Shown piece by piece: positions 17,856 through 25,096 of a DNA stretch of 64,000 nucleotides (position 1 is the first letter of the stretch; every line of letters starts with the position of its first letter). The notes below the pieces were generated by a model. The model searched no databases, was not told the DNA's origin, and was given only the letters and a program-made list of their open reading frames with translations. The stretch spans positions 186,001 through 250,000 of the forward strand of contig CABJAB010000005.1 in assembly GCA_902363445.1 (NCBI GenBank), in the 5' to 3' direction. This DNA comes from Lachnospiraceae bacterium. GTDB taxonomy: Bacteria; Bacillota; Clostridia; Lachnospirales; Lachnospiraceae. The translations under genes and the position numbers were made by a program.

Positions 17856-17865
17856 GGAAGAGCGG

Positions 17866-17893
17866 CCGCACTGAGAAATCAGTGCGGTTTTTT
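17866..17893 (+). terminator. intrinsic terminator after tRNA-Gln
   Basis: A nine-base stem, CCGCACTGA (17866-17874) with TCAGTGCGG (17879-17887), GAAA loop, then TTTTTT. Confidence 0.92.
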
Positions 17894-17894
17894 A

Positions 17895-18000
17895 TTTCAT
17901 AGGAAAGTGCGCCTTATGAAATAAAAAACCCTACGGGCAGGATGCACACGATGTGCAGAGGAAGGCTGCTTTGCAGCCGCACATCGGTGCGTAAAGCCGC
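17895..18000. repeat. second repeat family (B), copy 1
   Basis: Begins TTTCATAGGAAAGTGCGCCT directly after the tRNA terminator. Its first 25 bases form an imperfect hairpin (TTTCATAGG with CCTTATGAAA). It continues CCCTACGGGCAGGATGCACA, shared with a shorter copy at 36132-36192 that also follows a terminator, and then carries a further hairpin GGCTGCTTTGCAGCC. 18001-18080 shows nothing I can name. Confidence 0.7.
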
Positions 18001-18080
18001 AGGGGTCCGCAAATTTCAGTTCTTAGGCAGTGCAGAAAATATGTAACACTGACATGGCAGGTTCGGAACAAGGAAAATAG

Positions 18081-18109
18081 TTGGTAATTGATTGAATATA
18101 TCGTATAAT
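18081..18109 (+). promoter_or_regulatory. candidate promoter of the racemase-like gene
   Basis: TTGGTA (18081-18086), 17 bases, TATAAT (18104-18109), about 110 bases upstream of the ATG. Confidence 0.6.
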
Positions 18110-18221
18110 GAAGTTAACGGACAGGCGGGATCTGCCCTGAGCCGAGGCTTTTAAAGTGCAGACAGTGGGCTGAAAAATAGGGAGGATGGTTCTGTGGCGT
18201 AAGCCGGAAAGAGAGTACAGA

Positions 18222-18956
18222 ATGTCGGAGGAGAGGAAGTTTAGAAAACTAGGTCTGGTGGGCGGAATGGGGCCGGAGTCCACAATTCTTTATTATCACG
18301 GTATTGTCTATGAAACCCAAAAGAGAATCGGACGGCAGAAGTTTCCCGGCCTGCTTATAGAAAGTGTGAATGTATTTGAGGTCTTGGAATACTGCCAAAA
18401 AGAAGAGTACGATAAATTGACCGCTTATTTGCTCAGGGCGATTGAAAATCTGGCGGCAGGCGGCGCTGAGTTCGCTGCATTGTCCGCGAATACGGCCCAC
18501 ATTGTTTTTGATGAGCTGAAGAAGCGTTCTCCGATACCGCTTGTCAGTATCGTAGAGGCGGCCTGTGAGGAAGCGGACCGCCGGGAACTGAAGAAGATCG
18601 GCCTCTTAGGCACTAAATTCACCATGGAGGGAATATTTTTCCGAAAACCGTTTCTGGAAAAACAGATAGAAATCGAAGTCCCCAATGAACAGGAAAGGGA
18701 ATATGTGAATCGAAAGATTTCGGAAGAGCTGGAGGCGGGAATCGTAAAAGATGATACACGGAGGCATTTTATGGACATCGTTGGGAGAATGGCAGAAGAA
18801 GAGGGAATAGAAGCCGTGGTCCTGGGATGTACGGAGCTTCCTCTGCTGTTTGACGGAGTTTCCGGGAATACAGAATTTCTGGATACGGTAAAGATCCATA
18901 TCCGTGCGCTGGTGGACAGGATAATAGAGGACATTGTAGCAGAAGGGAGAGGATAG
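18222..18956 (+). CDS. aspartate/glutamate racemase-family protein, first catalytic Cys replaced
   Basis: About 244 residues. LGLVGGMGPESTILYY at the N-terminus and VVLGCTELPLLF near residue 205 are typical of the Asp/Glu racemase superfamily. Family racemases use two cysteines, the first in a P-C-N-T-A-H motif. Here that place reads LSANTAHIVF (near residue 90), with Ala in place of Cys, while the second Cys is kept. A two-base racemase mechanism is therefore unlikely, and the protein may act on another amino acid or as a lyase/one-sided enzyme. The ATG at 18222 was chosen over one at 18186 that touches its ribosome binding site. Confidence 0.8.
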   Translation: MSEERKFRKLGLVGGMGPESTILYYHGIVYETQKRIGRQKFPGLLIESVNVFEVLEYCQKEEYDKLTAYLLRAIENLAAGGAEFAALSANTAHIVFDELKKRSPIPLVSIVEAACEEADRRELKKIGLLGTKFTMEGIFFRKPFLEKQIEIEVPNEQEREYVNRKISEELEAGIVKDDTRRHFMDIVGRMAEEEGIEAVVLGCTELPLLFDGVSGNTEFLDTVKIHIRALVDRIIEDIVAEGRG

Positions 18957-18958
18957 GC

Positions 18959-19384
18959 ATGGAGGAGCTTTGTGATATTCCGGAGCAGCTTAAGACCCTG
19001 CTGGAAAAGTACCGGTTCAATGTAAATACTCTGTCAGAGTATTTAGCTGTACCGGCAGAGGATATACGTCAGATTGCGGAAGGAAACTTGGACGTGCTTC
19101 CGGATGACAATATGCTGCGGTTTGAAATCTTCAACAAAATATCGTTCCTTTATATGATACCATATGAAGGGCCGGATAAGAAGCTGAGTGCTTTTCTGAT
19201 GGTGCTGATATCCCATCACGGCTTGTCAAAGGACACTATTGCGAGAATGGCCGGAGTGGAGAAAAGTGACATTGATAAAATGCTGTCCGGCCGCATGGAA
19301 CAGATGGCGGGCGAGAAGAAATACCGGGTGGCGGCTGCGGTCATGTGTCTGCGGTTTTTCCTGAAAGAAAATGAACCCGGATAG
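18959..19384 (+). CDS. putative helix-turn-helix protein
   Basis: 141 residues, beginning three bases after the racemase-like gene and so co-transcribed with it. Two segments look like helix-turn-helix units: FNVNTLSEYLAVPAEDIRQI near residue 20, and HHGLSKDTIARMAGVEKSDI with DKMLSG near residue 85. Both resemble the XRE-type pattern in which a short turn separates two helices. It may bind DNA, but no DNA target or regulated gene can be named. I do not recognise a characterised relative. Confidence 0.6.
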   Translation: MEELCDIPEQLKTLLEKYRFNVNTLSEYLAVPAEDIRQIAEGNLDVLPDDNMLRFEIFNKISFLYMIPYEGPDKKLSAFLMVLISHHGLSKDTIARMAGVEKSDIDKMLSGRMEQMAGEKKYRVAAAVMCLRFFLKENEPG

Positions 19385-19395
19385 AGGAGGAGCAA

Positions 19396-20043
19396 ATGGC
19401 TGACGGATTTAGGATAGTAGATTATAAGACATGGAAGCGGTCCGTACATTGTGAAGTATTTCGGAATCATATGGTGCCGCAGTACTGCGTGAGCCTGGAA
19501 CTGGATATCACAAATTTTCTTGAGAAAATAAAAAAGCAGGGATATTCCTTTACCTTTGCCATGACGTATGCGGCGGCAAGGTGCGCGAATCAAATCGAGG
19601 AGTTTCGCTATCGTTTTATGGACGGACAGGTGGTGCTGTACGACAGAATCGATACGTCTTTTACATATCTTGACAAGGAGACAGAGCTTTTCAAGGTGGT
19701 CGAGGTGGAGTTAATGGACACCATGGAAAAATATGTGAAAGCCGCGGGTGAAGCGGTGAGGAATCAGAAGGAATATTTCACAGGGCCTCCGGGAAATAAC
19801 GTTTTTCAGTTTTCTGCCATGCCCTGGATATCTTATACTCATATTTCCCACACAGAATCCGGAAAGAAGGACAATGCCACTCCACTGTTCGACTGGGGCA
19901 AGTATTTTAAACGGGACGGAAGGATTCTTCTTCCGTTTTCTGTCCAGGTCCATCATTCTTTTGTGGATGGGCTGCATATCGGGAAGCTTGCCGAGGTGCT
20001 GCAGGATTACTTAGATCAATACGGAAGAAATTATAAGAACTAA
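19396..20043 (+). CDS. chloramphenicol acetyltransferase-like protein
   Basis: 215 residues, the length of type A CAT enzymes (about 215-220). The active-site signature H-H-x-x-x-D-G is seen in VQVHHSFVDGLHIGKL near residue 185. Conserved upstream features include FTFAMTYAAARCAN, FRYRF, and MPWISYTHISH near residue 148. The catalytic His is present, so acetyltransfer is likely. Many chromosomal CAT-like proteins in clostridia have not been shown to confer resistance, and the substrate is not known. GAGGAGG lies upstream of the ATG. The neighbours offer no resistance context. Confidence 0.82.
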   Translation: MADGFRIVDYKTWKRSVHCEVFRNHMVPQYCVSLELDITNFLEKIKKQGYSFTFAMTYAAARCANQIEEFRYRFMDGQVVLYDRIDTSFTYLDKETELFKVVEVELMDTMEKYVKAAGEAVRNQKEYFTGPPGNNVFQFSAMPWISYTHISHTESGKKDNATPLFDWGKYFKRDGRILLPFSVQVHHSFVDGLHIGKLAEVLQDYLDQYGRNYKN

Positions 20044-20146
20044 GAAAAAGGGGAATCGGCCGATTCATACCTGCGACAGCCTGGAGGAAGCCGGGTTGGC
20101 TCTCCGGGAGCATATACGCCAGTTTATCAAAAATTACAAAACATAA
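20044..20146 (+). other. short gap with a C-terminal peptide remnant
   Basis: The gap before the flavodoxin gene contains an open stretch reading IHTCDSLEEAGLALREHIRQ and a few more residues to a TAA at 20144-20146. It has no start codon or ribosome binding site. It looks like the tail of a lost gene, family not recognised. Confidence 0.3.
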
Positions 20147-20170
20147 CGATACGTCGAGACTGGAGGCATC

Positions 20171-20695
20171 ATGAAAACGATTATTATCTATAATTCACAG
20201 ACCGGGTTTACAAAACAATATGCCGAATGGCTGGCGGAGGATCTGCAGTGCCGCCTCGTTCCTTATTCCCAAAAAGAAGAGATTGACTTTTCTCAATATG
20301 ATGCGATGGTATTCGGCAGCTGGTGCCATGCGGGTATGATCAAGAAGATAAAATGGTTCCGGAAGAATCTCCCGGCGCTTAAGGGAAAGAAGAAAGCAGT
20401 TTTCGTTGTAGGGGCCAATCCCATGGGAAATCAGGAGATCGAAGCATCCTTAAAAGGGAATTTTTCTGAGGAGGAAAAAGTAGAAGTGTTTTATCTGCAG
20501 GGCGGACTCCGCTATGAGAAGATGGGAGCCTCCTCCCGGATGATGATGAAAATGTTCTCTTCCATGGTGGCGAAGAAAAAGAATAAGAGCCCGGAAGAGG
20601 AACAGATGGCGCGCATGATAGGGCAGTCCTATGATATATCTGACCGGAGATTCCTAAGGCCTGTCGCGGCATATCTCAAAGGGCGGCAGGATTAG
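20171..20695 (+). CDS. flavodoxin-domain protein (HemG-like fold)
   Basis: 174 residues. The FMN phosphate loop is seen at the N-terminus as IIIYNSQTGFTKQYAEWLAE. Then come YDAMVFGSWCHAGMIKKI near residue 52 and VVGANPMGNQEIE near residue 85, a layout found in flavodoxins of the flavodoxin_5 group that includes protoporphyrinogen oxidase HemG. The C-terminal third is basic and Met-rich. A haem function is not implied, because no haem genes are nearby. GGAGG precedes the ATG. Its end overlaps the convergent HAD gene by four bases. Confidence 0.8.
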   Translation: MKTIIIYNSQTGFTKQYAEWLAEDLQCRLVPYSQKEEIDFSQYDAMVFGSWCHAGMIKKIKWFRKNLPALKGKKKAVFVVGANPMGNQEIEASLKGNFSEEEKVEVFYLQGGLRYEKMGASSRMMMKMFSSMVAKKKNKSPEEEQMARMIGQSYDISDRRFLRPVAAYLKGRQD

Positions 20696-21468
20696 AGGAA
20701 AAGAGCTTCCAATACATCTTCTACAGAGTCGCAGACATGGCGGCAGGCAGCGATGACCTCGGGCTTTCCGTCAGAGACGGCATAGCTTTCCTCTGCGCAG
20801 GCAAGGAGCTCCAGATCGTTATAATTATCGCCGAAGGCCATGATCTCTTCCCGGGAGACATTTATCGTTTCCATCAGGGCGCGCATGGCGTGGCCTTTGT
20901 TGATGCCGTCGGGGATGAAATCGATCCAGTGGTCGCAGGTCGAGGCGAGGGTAAAGACTCCCCTCCACCGCTCTTTGAATTCCCCGAGACGCTCTTCCGT
21001 TTTATCACCGTGAACATAAGCGGATATCTTGATATAATCTTCTTCTGTCTTAAATATATCCCTGACCTCAGTCACGTCATTTTTCAGAATGTTTTTTAGA
21101 TGCCAGGTGTAGGAAGGGTCCTTAGCCTGAATATAAGCGGTCTTGACCCCTGAAAGCTGAATCTCGCAGCCGTCCCTGGACCAGATGTCCCGCATGAGCG
21201 CCTGTCCGAGATCTCGTTCCATTGTGGCCTTGTATACAATTTTTCCGTTGTGGACCGCGAATGCGCCGTTTTCGCATATGTAATCCACTGTATCGGCTGC
21301 CGGTCCCATAAGCCTTTTTAAATTGCCGTACTGGCGTCCGCTGGCGGCGACAAAACCGATTCCCTTTTCTCTGAGCCTCTCAATGATCGGAAGTATGCGG
21401 GGCGGGAGAGTTTGAGCGCCGTTTTTAAGAATCGTGCCGTCCATATCGCTTGCGATGAGTCGAATCAT
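20692..21468 (-). CDS. Cof-type HAD-superfamily phosphatase
   Basis: 258 residues. The nucleophile motif is IRLIASDMDGTIL at the N-terminus, with motif II VAASGRQYGN near residue 50, the conserved Lys in GINKGHAMRAL near 195, and the Mg2+ motif IMAFGDNYNDLELL near 215. The cap domain lies between. These enzymes dephosphorylate sugar phosphates or cofactors. The substrate is unknown. The ATG at 21468 is preferred because GGAGG is five bases upstream; an in-frame TTG at 21480 overlaps that site. It is one of two Cof-type proteins in the window (see 27880). Confidence 0.9.
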   Translation of the reverse strand: MIRLIASDMDGTILKNGAQTLPPRILPIIERLREKGIGFVAASGRQYGNLKRLMGPAADTVDYICENGAFAVHNGKIVYKATMERDLGQALMRDIWSRDGCEIQLSGVKTAYIQAKDPSYTWHLKNILKNDVTEVRDIFKTEEDYIKISAYVHGDKTEERLGEFKERWRGVFTLASTCDHWIDFIPDGINKGHAMRALMETINVSREEIMAFGDNYNDLELLACAEESYAVSDGKPEVIAACRHVCDSVEDVLEALFL

Positions 21469-21559
21469 AAAATCCTCCAAGTAGTCATATTGATTGCGGC
21501 AGGCGGCCTGCTCCGTCTGCGGAGCGGAGAACGCGCTGTCTTGTCCAGTATATCATATC

Positions 21560-21830
21560 CTTGAACCCCTTTCAAACAAATGATTTATGCAATTGAACAA
21601 TAGATTAGGCAAAAGGAAATCCGATTCCATCCGGGCGGTTCGCTGGCCATGTGGATATCCAATCCTTTTCTGGAATCTAAGAAATGAAATTTGTCCAGTA
21701 TGGTGCGGCAGAAAGAGTACCGGCAGAAAGCTTCCGAGCCGAAATCGTGACGGCCAGAAATTTCTGCCGGTGTCTAATTGGGCTTGATCAGAGTTTACTA
21801 AATATGATTCCAAAAAGTGTTTTGTATCAT
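21560..21830 (-). repeat. dispersed modular repeat, copy 3 (short form)
   Basis: Reverse orientation. Read on the minus strand it starts ATGATACAAAACACTTTTTG, has the CCGGCAGAA block, GTCACGATTTCGGCTCGGAA and TTTCTGCCGGTACTCTTTCT. It ends near ATTTGTTTGAAAGGGGTTCA. It lacks the 145-bp insert, the GC-rich module and both end modules, so it shows the minimal core. The rest of the gap from 21469 holds nothing else that I can identify. Confidence 0.8.
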
Positions 21831-21866
21831 AAAGCCGAAAAAACAAGAGCAATTTGCAAATAAATA

Positions 21867-21875
21867 TGATATAAT
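21867..21875 (+). promoter_or_regulatory. extended -10 promoter of the thioesterase gene
   Basis: TGA followed by TATAAT (21867-21875), 22 bases before the ATG. No good -35 is visible; the TTGCAA at 21854 is too close. Confidence 0.55.
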
Positions 21876-21896
21876 GTCCTGAGATATGGAGGAGTT

Positions 21897-22610
21897 ATGT
21901 ATTCGTTTGACAGTAAGGTGAGATATAGTGAAGTGGGAGCAGACGGCAGGCTGAGCCTGTGTTCTGTCATCCATTATATGCAGGACTGCAGTATCTTCCA
22001 GTCAGAGATGCTGGGAGTAGGGGTCCGCGCACTGCAGGAGAGGGGCAGGGCATGGCTGCTCTCCGCCTGGCAGGTGGAGCTTTACAAGAGGCCGGAGCTT
22101 GGCGAAACGTTAAAGGTCGGGACCTGGGCCAGCGGATTCAAGGCGATGTACGGCTACCGGAATTTTGTGATCATGGATGCTGCCGGCGCTTATATGGTGA
22201 AAGCGAATTCCATTTGGGTCTACATGAATCTGGAAACCGGGCGTCCTGAAAAAGTGGATAAGCGGCTTGCGGACATTTATCAGGAAGAAAGGCCGCTGGA
22301 TATGGAGGCGGACGGACGTAAGATAAAGATACCGGATAACCTGGAGGAATTTCCATCATTTCCCGTCAGAAAATATCAAATTGATACAAACGGGCATGTG
22401 AACAACGGACAGTATATCCAGATGGCAGAGGAGTGGCTTCCAGGGGATAATGATATCAGGAAGCTGCGGGTGGAATATAAGAAAGCGGCAATATACGGTG
22501 ATACAATCATACCTATGGCCGGAGGGGACGCTGATTCTGCCACAGTAGTGCTGAAGGGATCCGAGGGACAGATTTATGCCGTAGTTCAGGCAATCTCCGG
22601 AAAAGGATAA
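21897..22610 (+). CDS. acyl-ACP thioesterase
   Basis: 237 residues forming two hot-dog domains, as in bacterial relatives of plant FatA/FatB. The first domain has MQDCSIFQSEMLGVG near residue 28 and RAWLLSAWQVELYKRPELGE near 53. The second has the conserved IDTNGHVNNGQYIQMAEEWL near residue 162, containing the N-x-H residues linked to catalysis. The enzyme releases fatty acids from acyl carrier protein in the cytoplasm. GGAGGAG precedes the ATG. A 19-base gap leads to cvfB, so the two may be co-transcribed. Confidence 0.88.
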   Translation: MYSFDSKVRYSEVGADGRLSLCSVIHYMQDCSIFQSEMLGVGVRALQERGRAWLLSAWQVELYKRPELGETLKVGTWASGFKAMYGYRNFVIMDAAGAYMVKANSIWVYMNLETGRPEKVDKRLADIYQEERPLDMEADGRKIKIPDNLEEFPSFPVRKYQIDTNGHVNNGQYIQMAEEWLPGDNDIRKLRVEYKKAAIYGDTIIPMAGGDADSATVVLKGSEGQIYAVVQAISGKG

Positions 22611-22629
22611 AGGACGGAAGGACAGAAAT

Positions 22630-23469
22630 ATGATAGAGTTAGGAAAGAAACAGACATTGAAGGTGCTTCGGCAGAAAGAGATCGGCGTATACTTGGGAGA
22701 GGGAATTACCGGTGAGTCGGGGGTTCTCCTGCCCAAGCGGCAGGTTCCGGAGGGAACAGTCGTCGGCAGTGAAGTAGAAGTTTTTCTTTATAAGGATTCA
22801 GAGGACAGGCCGATTGCCACTGTGAGAGAACCGCTTCTTTCTCTGGGGGAGTTGGCGGTCCTGGAGGTCGTTGAAGCAGGGCAGATCGGAGCATTTTTGA
22901 ACTGGGGACTGGAAAGGGATCTGTTCCTTCCCTATAAGGAACAGAAATGGAAGGTCAGGCCGGGGGAAAAAGTGCTGGTGGCTTTGTATGTAGATAAGAG
23001 CCAAAGGCTCTGTGCGACCATGAAGGTAGACGACTATCTGAGCGCGGATTCACCCTACGAAAAAGACTCTTCCGTGACAGGTGTCCTCTATGAGATCAAC
23101 CAGGATCTCGGAGCATTTGTGGCGGTGGACAGCCGGTATTTCGGACTGATTCCGGCCGGAGAGGTTAATCGGGAAATGAAGACCGGCGTTACGGTGGAAG
23201 CCAGAGTGGCGCGTGTTCGGGAAGATGGAAAGCTGATATTGAGCGTCAGGGAAAAGGCATATAAACAGCTTAATGTGGACGCGGAGGCTGTTCTTTCCTT
23301 GGTTGAGGCTTATGGCGGTGTTCTTCCGTTTACGGATAAAGCGGATCCCAGCCTTATCAAGCTGGAGACAGGACTGAGCAAAAACGCGTTTAAGCGGGCT
23401 GTGGGCCATCTTCTGAAAGAAGGTATGATTCAAATAAAAACTGAAACTATAGAATTGATCAGGAGGTAA
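22630..23469 (+). CDS. cvfB: CvfB-type S1 RNA-binding protein
   Basis: 279 residues with the CvfB layout. There are S1-like domains (residues about 5-60 and 68-130, with GAFLNWGLERDLFLP near residue 88), a third S1 domain (near 150-210, with GAFVAVDSRYFGLIPAGE), and a C-terminal winged-helix-like region (FKRAVGHLLKEGMIQI). In Staphylococcus the protein affects virulence gene expression and binds RNA. The role in this organism is unknown. It lies between the thioesterase and ridA genes on the same strand. Confidence 0.85.
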   Translation: MIELGKKQTLKVLRQKEIGVYLGEGITGESGVLLPKRQVPEGTVVGSEVEVFLYKDSEDRPIATVREPLLSLGELAVLEVVEAGQIGAFLNWGLERDLFLPYKEQKWKVRPGEKVLVALYVDKSQRLCATMKVDDYLSADSPYEKDSSVTGVLYEINQDLGAFVAVDSRYFGLIPAGEVNREMKTGVTVEARVARVREDGKLILSVREKAYKQLNVDAEAVLSLVEAYGGVLPFTDKADPSLIKLETGLSKNAFKRAVGHLLKEGMIQIKTETIELIRR

Positions 23470-23475
23470 TGTATC

Positions 23476-23850
23476 ATGAAAAAAGTGATTTCTACAGACA
23501 AGGCGCCGGCGGCTATCGGACCCTATTCCCAGGCGATCGAAGCAAATGGTTTTGTGTTTGCGTCCGGTCAGATCCCGGTAAACCCGGCGACCGGGGAAAT
23601 TCCAGAAGGCATTGAAGCACAGGCCAGACAGGCAATGGAAAATGTCGTGAATCTTCTGGCGGCGGCAGGGACTACGGCTGAGAATGTGGTAAAGACTTCT
23701 GTGTTCATCAAGGATATGAATGATTTTGGCAAGGTGAATGCGATTTACGCGGAATATTTTAAAGAAGAGTGTCCTGCCAGAGCATGTGTAGAGGTGGCAA
23801 GACTTCCCAAGGACGTGCTGGTAGAGGTAGAGGCGATTGCGGTAAAGTAA
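23476..23850 (+). CDS. ridA: RidA family enamine/imine deaminase
   Basis: 124 residues. Typical segments are [20 protein letters not shown] and ASGQIP at the N-terminus, and [20 protein letters not shown] near the C-terminus. The latter contains the Arg that binds the substrate carboxylate in active RidA proteins. The enzyme hydrolyses reactive 2-aminoacrylate formed by PLP enzymes. AGGAGG lies upstream, six bases after the cvfB stop, so it is co-transcribed with cvfB. Confidence 0.92.
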   Translation: MKKVISTDKAPAAIGPYSQAIEANGFVFASGQIPVNPATGEIPEGIEAQARQAMENVVNLLAAAGTTAENVVKTSVFIKDMNDFGKVNAIYAEYFKEECPARACVEVARLPKDVLVEVEAIAVK

Positions 23851-23978
23851 GGTTATCGGGACTGCTAAAAACTTTGGTGTAAACCACACAATAGACAAAG
23901 AATTGCTATACTTTCCAGATGTATATGATTTTGCAAATTATGTTTAAGGTAAGCCGGAACAATATATTGTAAAAAATC

Positions 23979-24007
23979 TTGAATAATTTATTGGAATCTG
24001 TTATGCT
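23979..24007 (+). promoter_or_regulatory. promoter of the putative antitoxin RNA
   Basis: TTGAAT (23979-23984), 17 bases, TATGCT (24002-24007). An overlapping TGC-TATAGA is a second possible -10. It points toward the bidirectional terminator and the opposing toxin gene. Confidence 0.55.
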
Positions 24008-24013
24008 ATAGAC

Positions 24014-24112
24014 ATAGTAGGGAACAACCGCCCGCAAGTGGTTTGACCTGTGAAAGAAGTAGAAAATACCACCCTGACACCTGCCAAAGTTTCAAGGGTG
24101 GTTTTTCTATGC
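24014..24112 (+). ncRNA. putative antisense antitoxin RNA (Fst/par-like)
   Basis: A non-coding stretch of about 100 bases between a promoter and a hairpin terminator, converging on the small toxin gene. It contains CCACCCTGACAC (24069-24080), which recurs as CCACCCTGTAACAC (24245-24258) in the region encoding the toxin mRNA leader. It also shares the terminator stem with the toxin transcript. In the Fst/par type I systems the regulator RNA pairs with the toxin mRNA through such repeats and the shared terminator. The transcript itself is inferred. Confidence 0.55.
24068..24108. terminator. bidirectional terminator of the toxin-antitoxin locus
   Basis: ACCACCCT (24068-24075) pairs with AGGGTGGT further right. 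A T-run follows on the + strand (GGTTTTTC), and on the minus strand the stem is followed by ATTTTC. Confidence 0.7.
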
Positions 24113-24116
24113 GATT

Positions 24117-24206
24117 CTAATGACTAATCAAGTAAATGAATGTCAGTAGTGCAATCAAGAAAAATCCGAACTGCATCAAGTCGTTGAAACTGAATTTGTT
24201 CTTCAT
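24117..24206 (-). CDS. 29-aa hydrophobic type I toxin-like peptide
   Basis: A tiny gene with a very strong ribosome binding site (GGGGGGTGGTG, three bases before the ATG). The 29-residue product begins MKNKFSFNDLMQFGFFLIAL and ends LTFIYLISH: a short polar start followed by one membrane segment. Small toxins of the TxpA/Fst/holin-like groups look like this and damage the membrane when overproduced. The opposing RNA gene, the shared terminator and the repeat in the leader give the same layout as Fst/par loci. Toxicity is inferred, not shown. The leader extends to about 24290 with a possible -10 near the TTATAT on the minus strand. Confidence 0.7.
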   Translation of the reverse strand: MKNKFSFNDLMQFGFFLIALLTFIYLISH

Positions 24207-24348
24207 AAACACCACCCCCCATTCTATGTAGAATGAGGTCAACGCCACCCTGTAACACGATTGTTCCTTGAAACGAATATAACATAATCTGCCAGATAGA
24301 GCCTGTGGATTGAAATAATAATGTTATAAGTAGAGAAGAGATTGCTAT

Positions 24349-24373
24349 TAAAAAGAGTTAGCAAACTCTTCTT
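24349..24373. terminator. terminator downstream of the editing-protein gene
   Basis: AAGAGTT (24353-24359) and AACTCTT (24364-24370) with a 4-base loop. T-rich on the minus side (CTTTTTAAT) and also on the + side, so it may serve both directions. Confidence 0.6.
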
Positions 24374-24382
24374 TATTTTTGT

Positions 24383-24934
24383 TTACAGTTCTACAGCCAG
24401 GTAGCCATGGCCTGTATATGGGAGAAACTTATCTAGCACATCTTTTGTGGACAGCCTCAGACTGGAAGTATTGACGCACGGATGGCATCCGAGATAAGGG
24501 GCCTCCAGAACTTCGCTGTCGATCAGAAGACGTACTTTATTCTGCTTATCATTCATCAGGCCCATGACGCTTACGGATCCAGGTGCGATATCCAGGTACT
24601 GCTCCATATATTCAGAGGGGGCAAAGGAAAGTCTCGAGGTGCCGATCTGCTTGGAAAGAGCCGCTGTGCGGAATTTTTTTGTGCCGGGCAGCATCAGAAG
24701 GTAAAAATCCGTTTTCTGGGAATTGCAGAGGAACAGATTTTTGCAGATCTCGATTTCCAGAAGCTCGTCCACACGCTGACATGACTCAATGGAAGGGGTC
24801 ACATCATGGTCAATCCGTACATAGGGCATTTTCAGAGAGTCAAGCAGATCGTATACCCTCATTTCCTTCGGGAGGCGGCCGTCGGGAGAGGGACGGCCTG
24901 TATACAGGTGTTCATCAATCCATATTTCGTTCAT
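24383..24934 (-). CDS. prolyl-tRNA editing protein (ProX/YbaK family)
   Basis: About 183 residues, a stand-alone trans-editing domain that removes wrongly attached amino acids from tRNA-Pro (Ala in ProX-type members). Features seen are the N-terminal PKEMRVYDLLDSLKMPYVRI, KNLFLCNSQKTDFYLLMLP near residue 80 with the conserved Lys region, and SRLSFAPSEYMEQYL near 110. GSVSVMGLMNDKQNKVRLLI is near 128 and HPCVNTSSLRLSTKD near 160. The ATG at 24934 has AGGAGA nine bases upstream; an upstream ATG at 24958 does not. Confidence 0.87.
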   Translation of the reverse strand: MNEIWIDEHLYTGRPSPDGRLPKEMRVYDLLDSLKMPYVRIDHDVTPSIESCQRVDELLEIEICKNLFLCNSQKTDFYLLMLPGTKKFRTAALSKQIGTSRLSFAPSEYMEQYLDIAPGSVSVMGLMNDKQNKVRLLIDSEVLEAPYLGCHPCVNTSSLRLSTKDVLDKFLPYTGHGYLAVEL

Positions 24935-25096
24935 ATCATCCAGTCTCCTATCAGTCATTTAACGATACTATAGCTCATTTTCCAGGAAAAGACCAGAGGG
25001 AATGGAGGAATATACTTGCGGAAAGGCTGTTTTTCATGCACAATGAGGGAAGCAGGAGATGAGAACGATCATTTACAGAAGGAGAATACAGATCAT

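Noticed and set aside
19396..20043. Chloramphenicol resistance determinant on a mobile element
   Set aside because: The protein is CAT-like, but there is no transposase, integrase or resistance context, and such chromosomal genes often confer no resistance.
24061..24112. T-box riboswitch because of the AGGGTGG sequence
   Set aside because: The AGGGTGG is part of a short terminator stem; no specifier loop, no antiterminator, and no aminoacyl-tRNA or amino-acid gene downstream.
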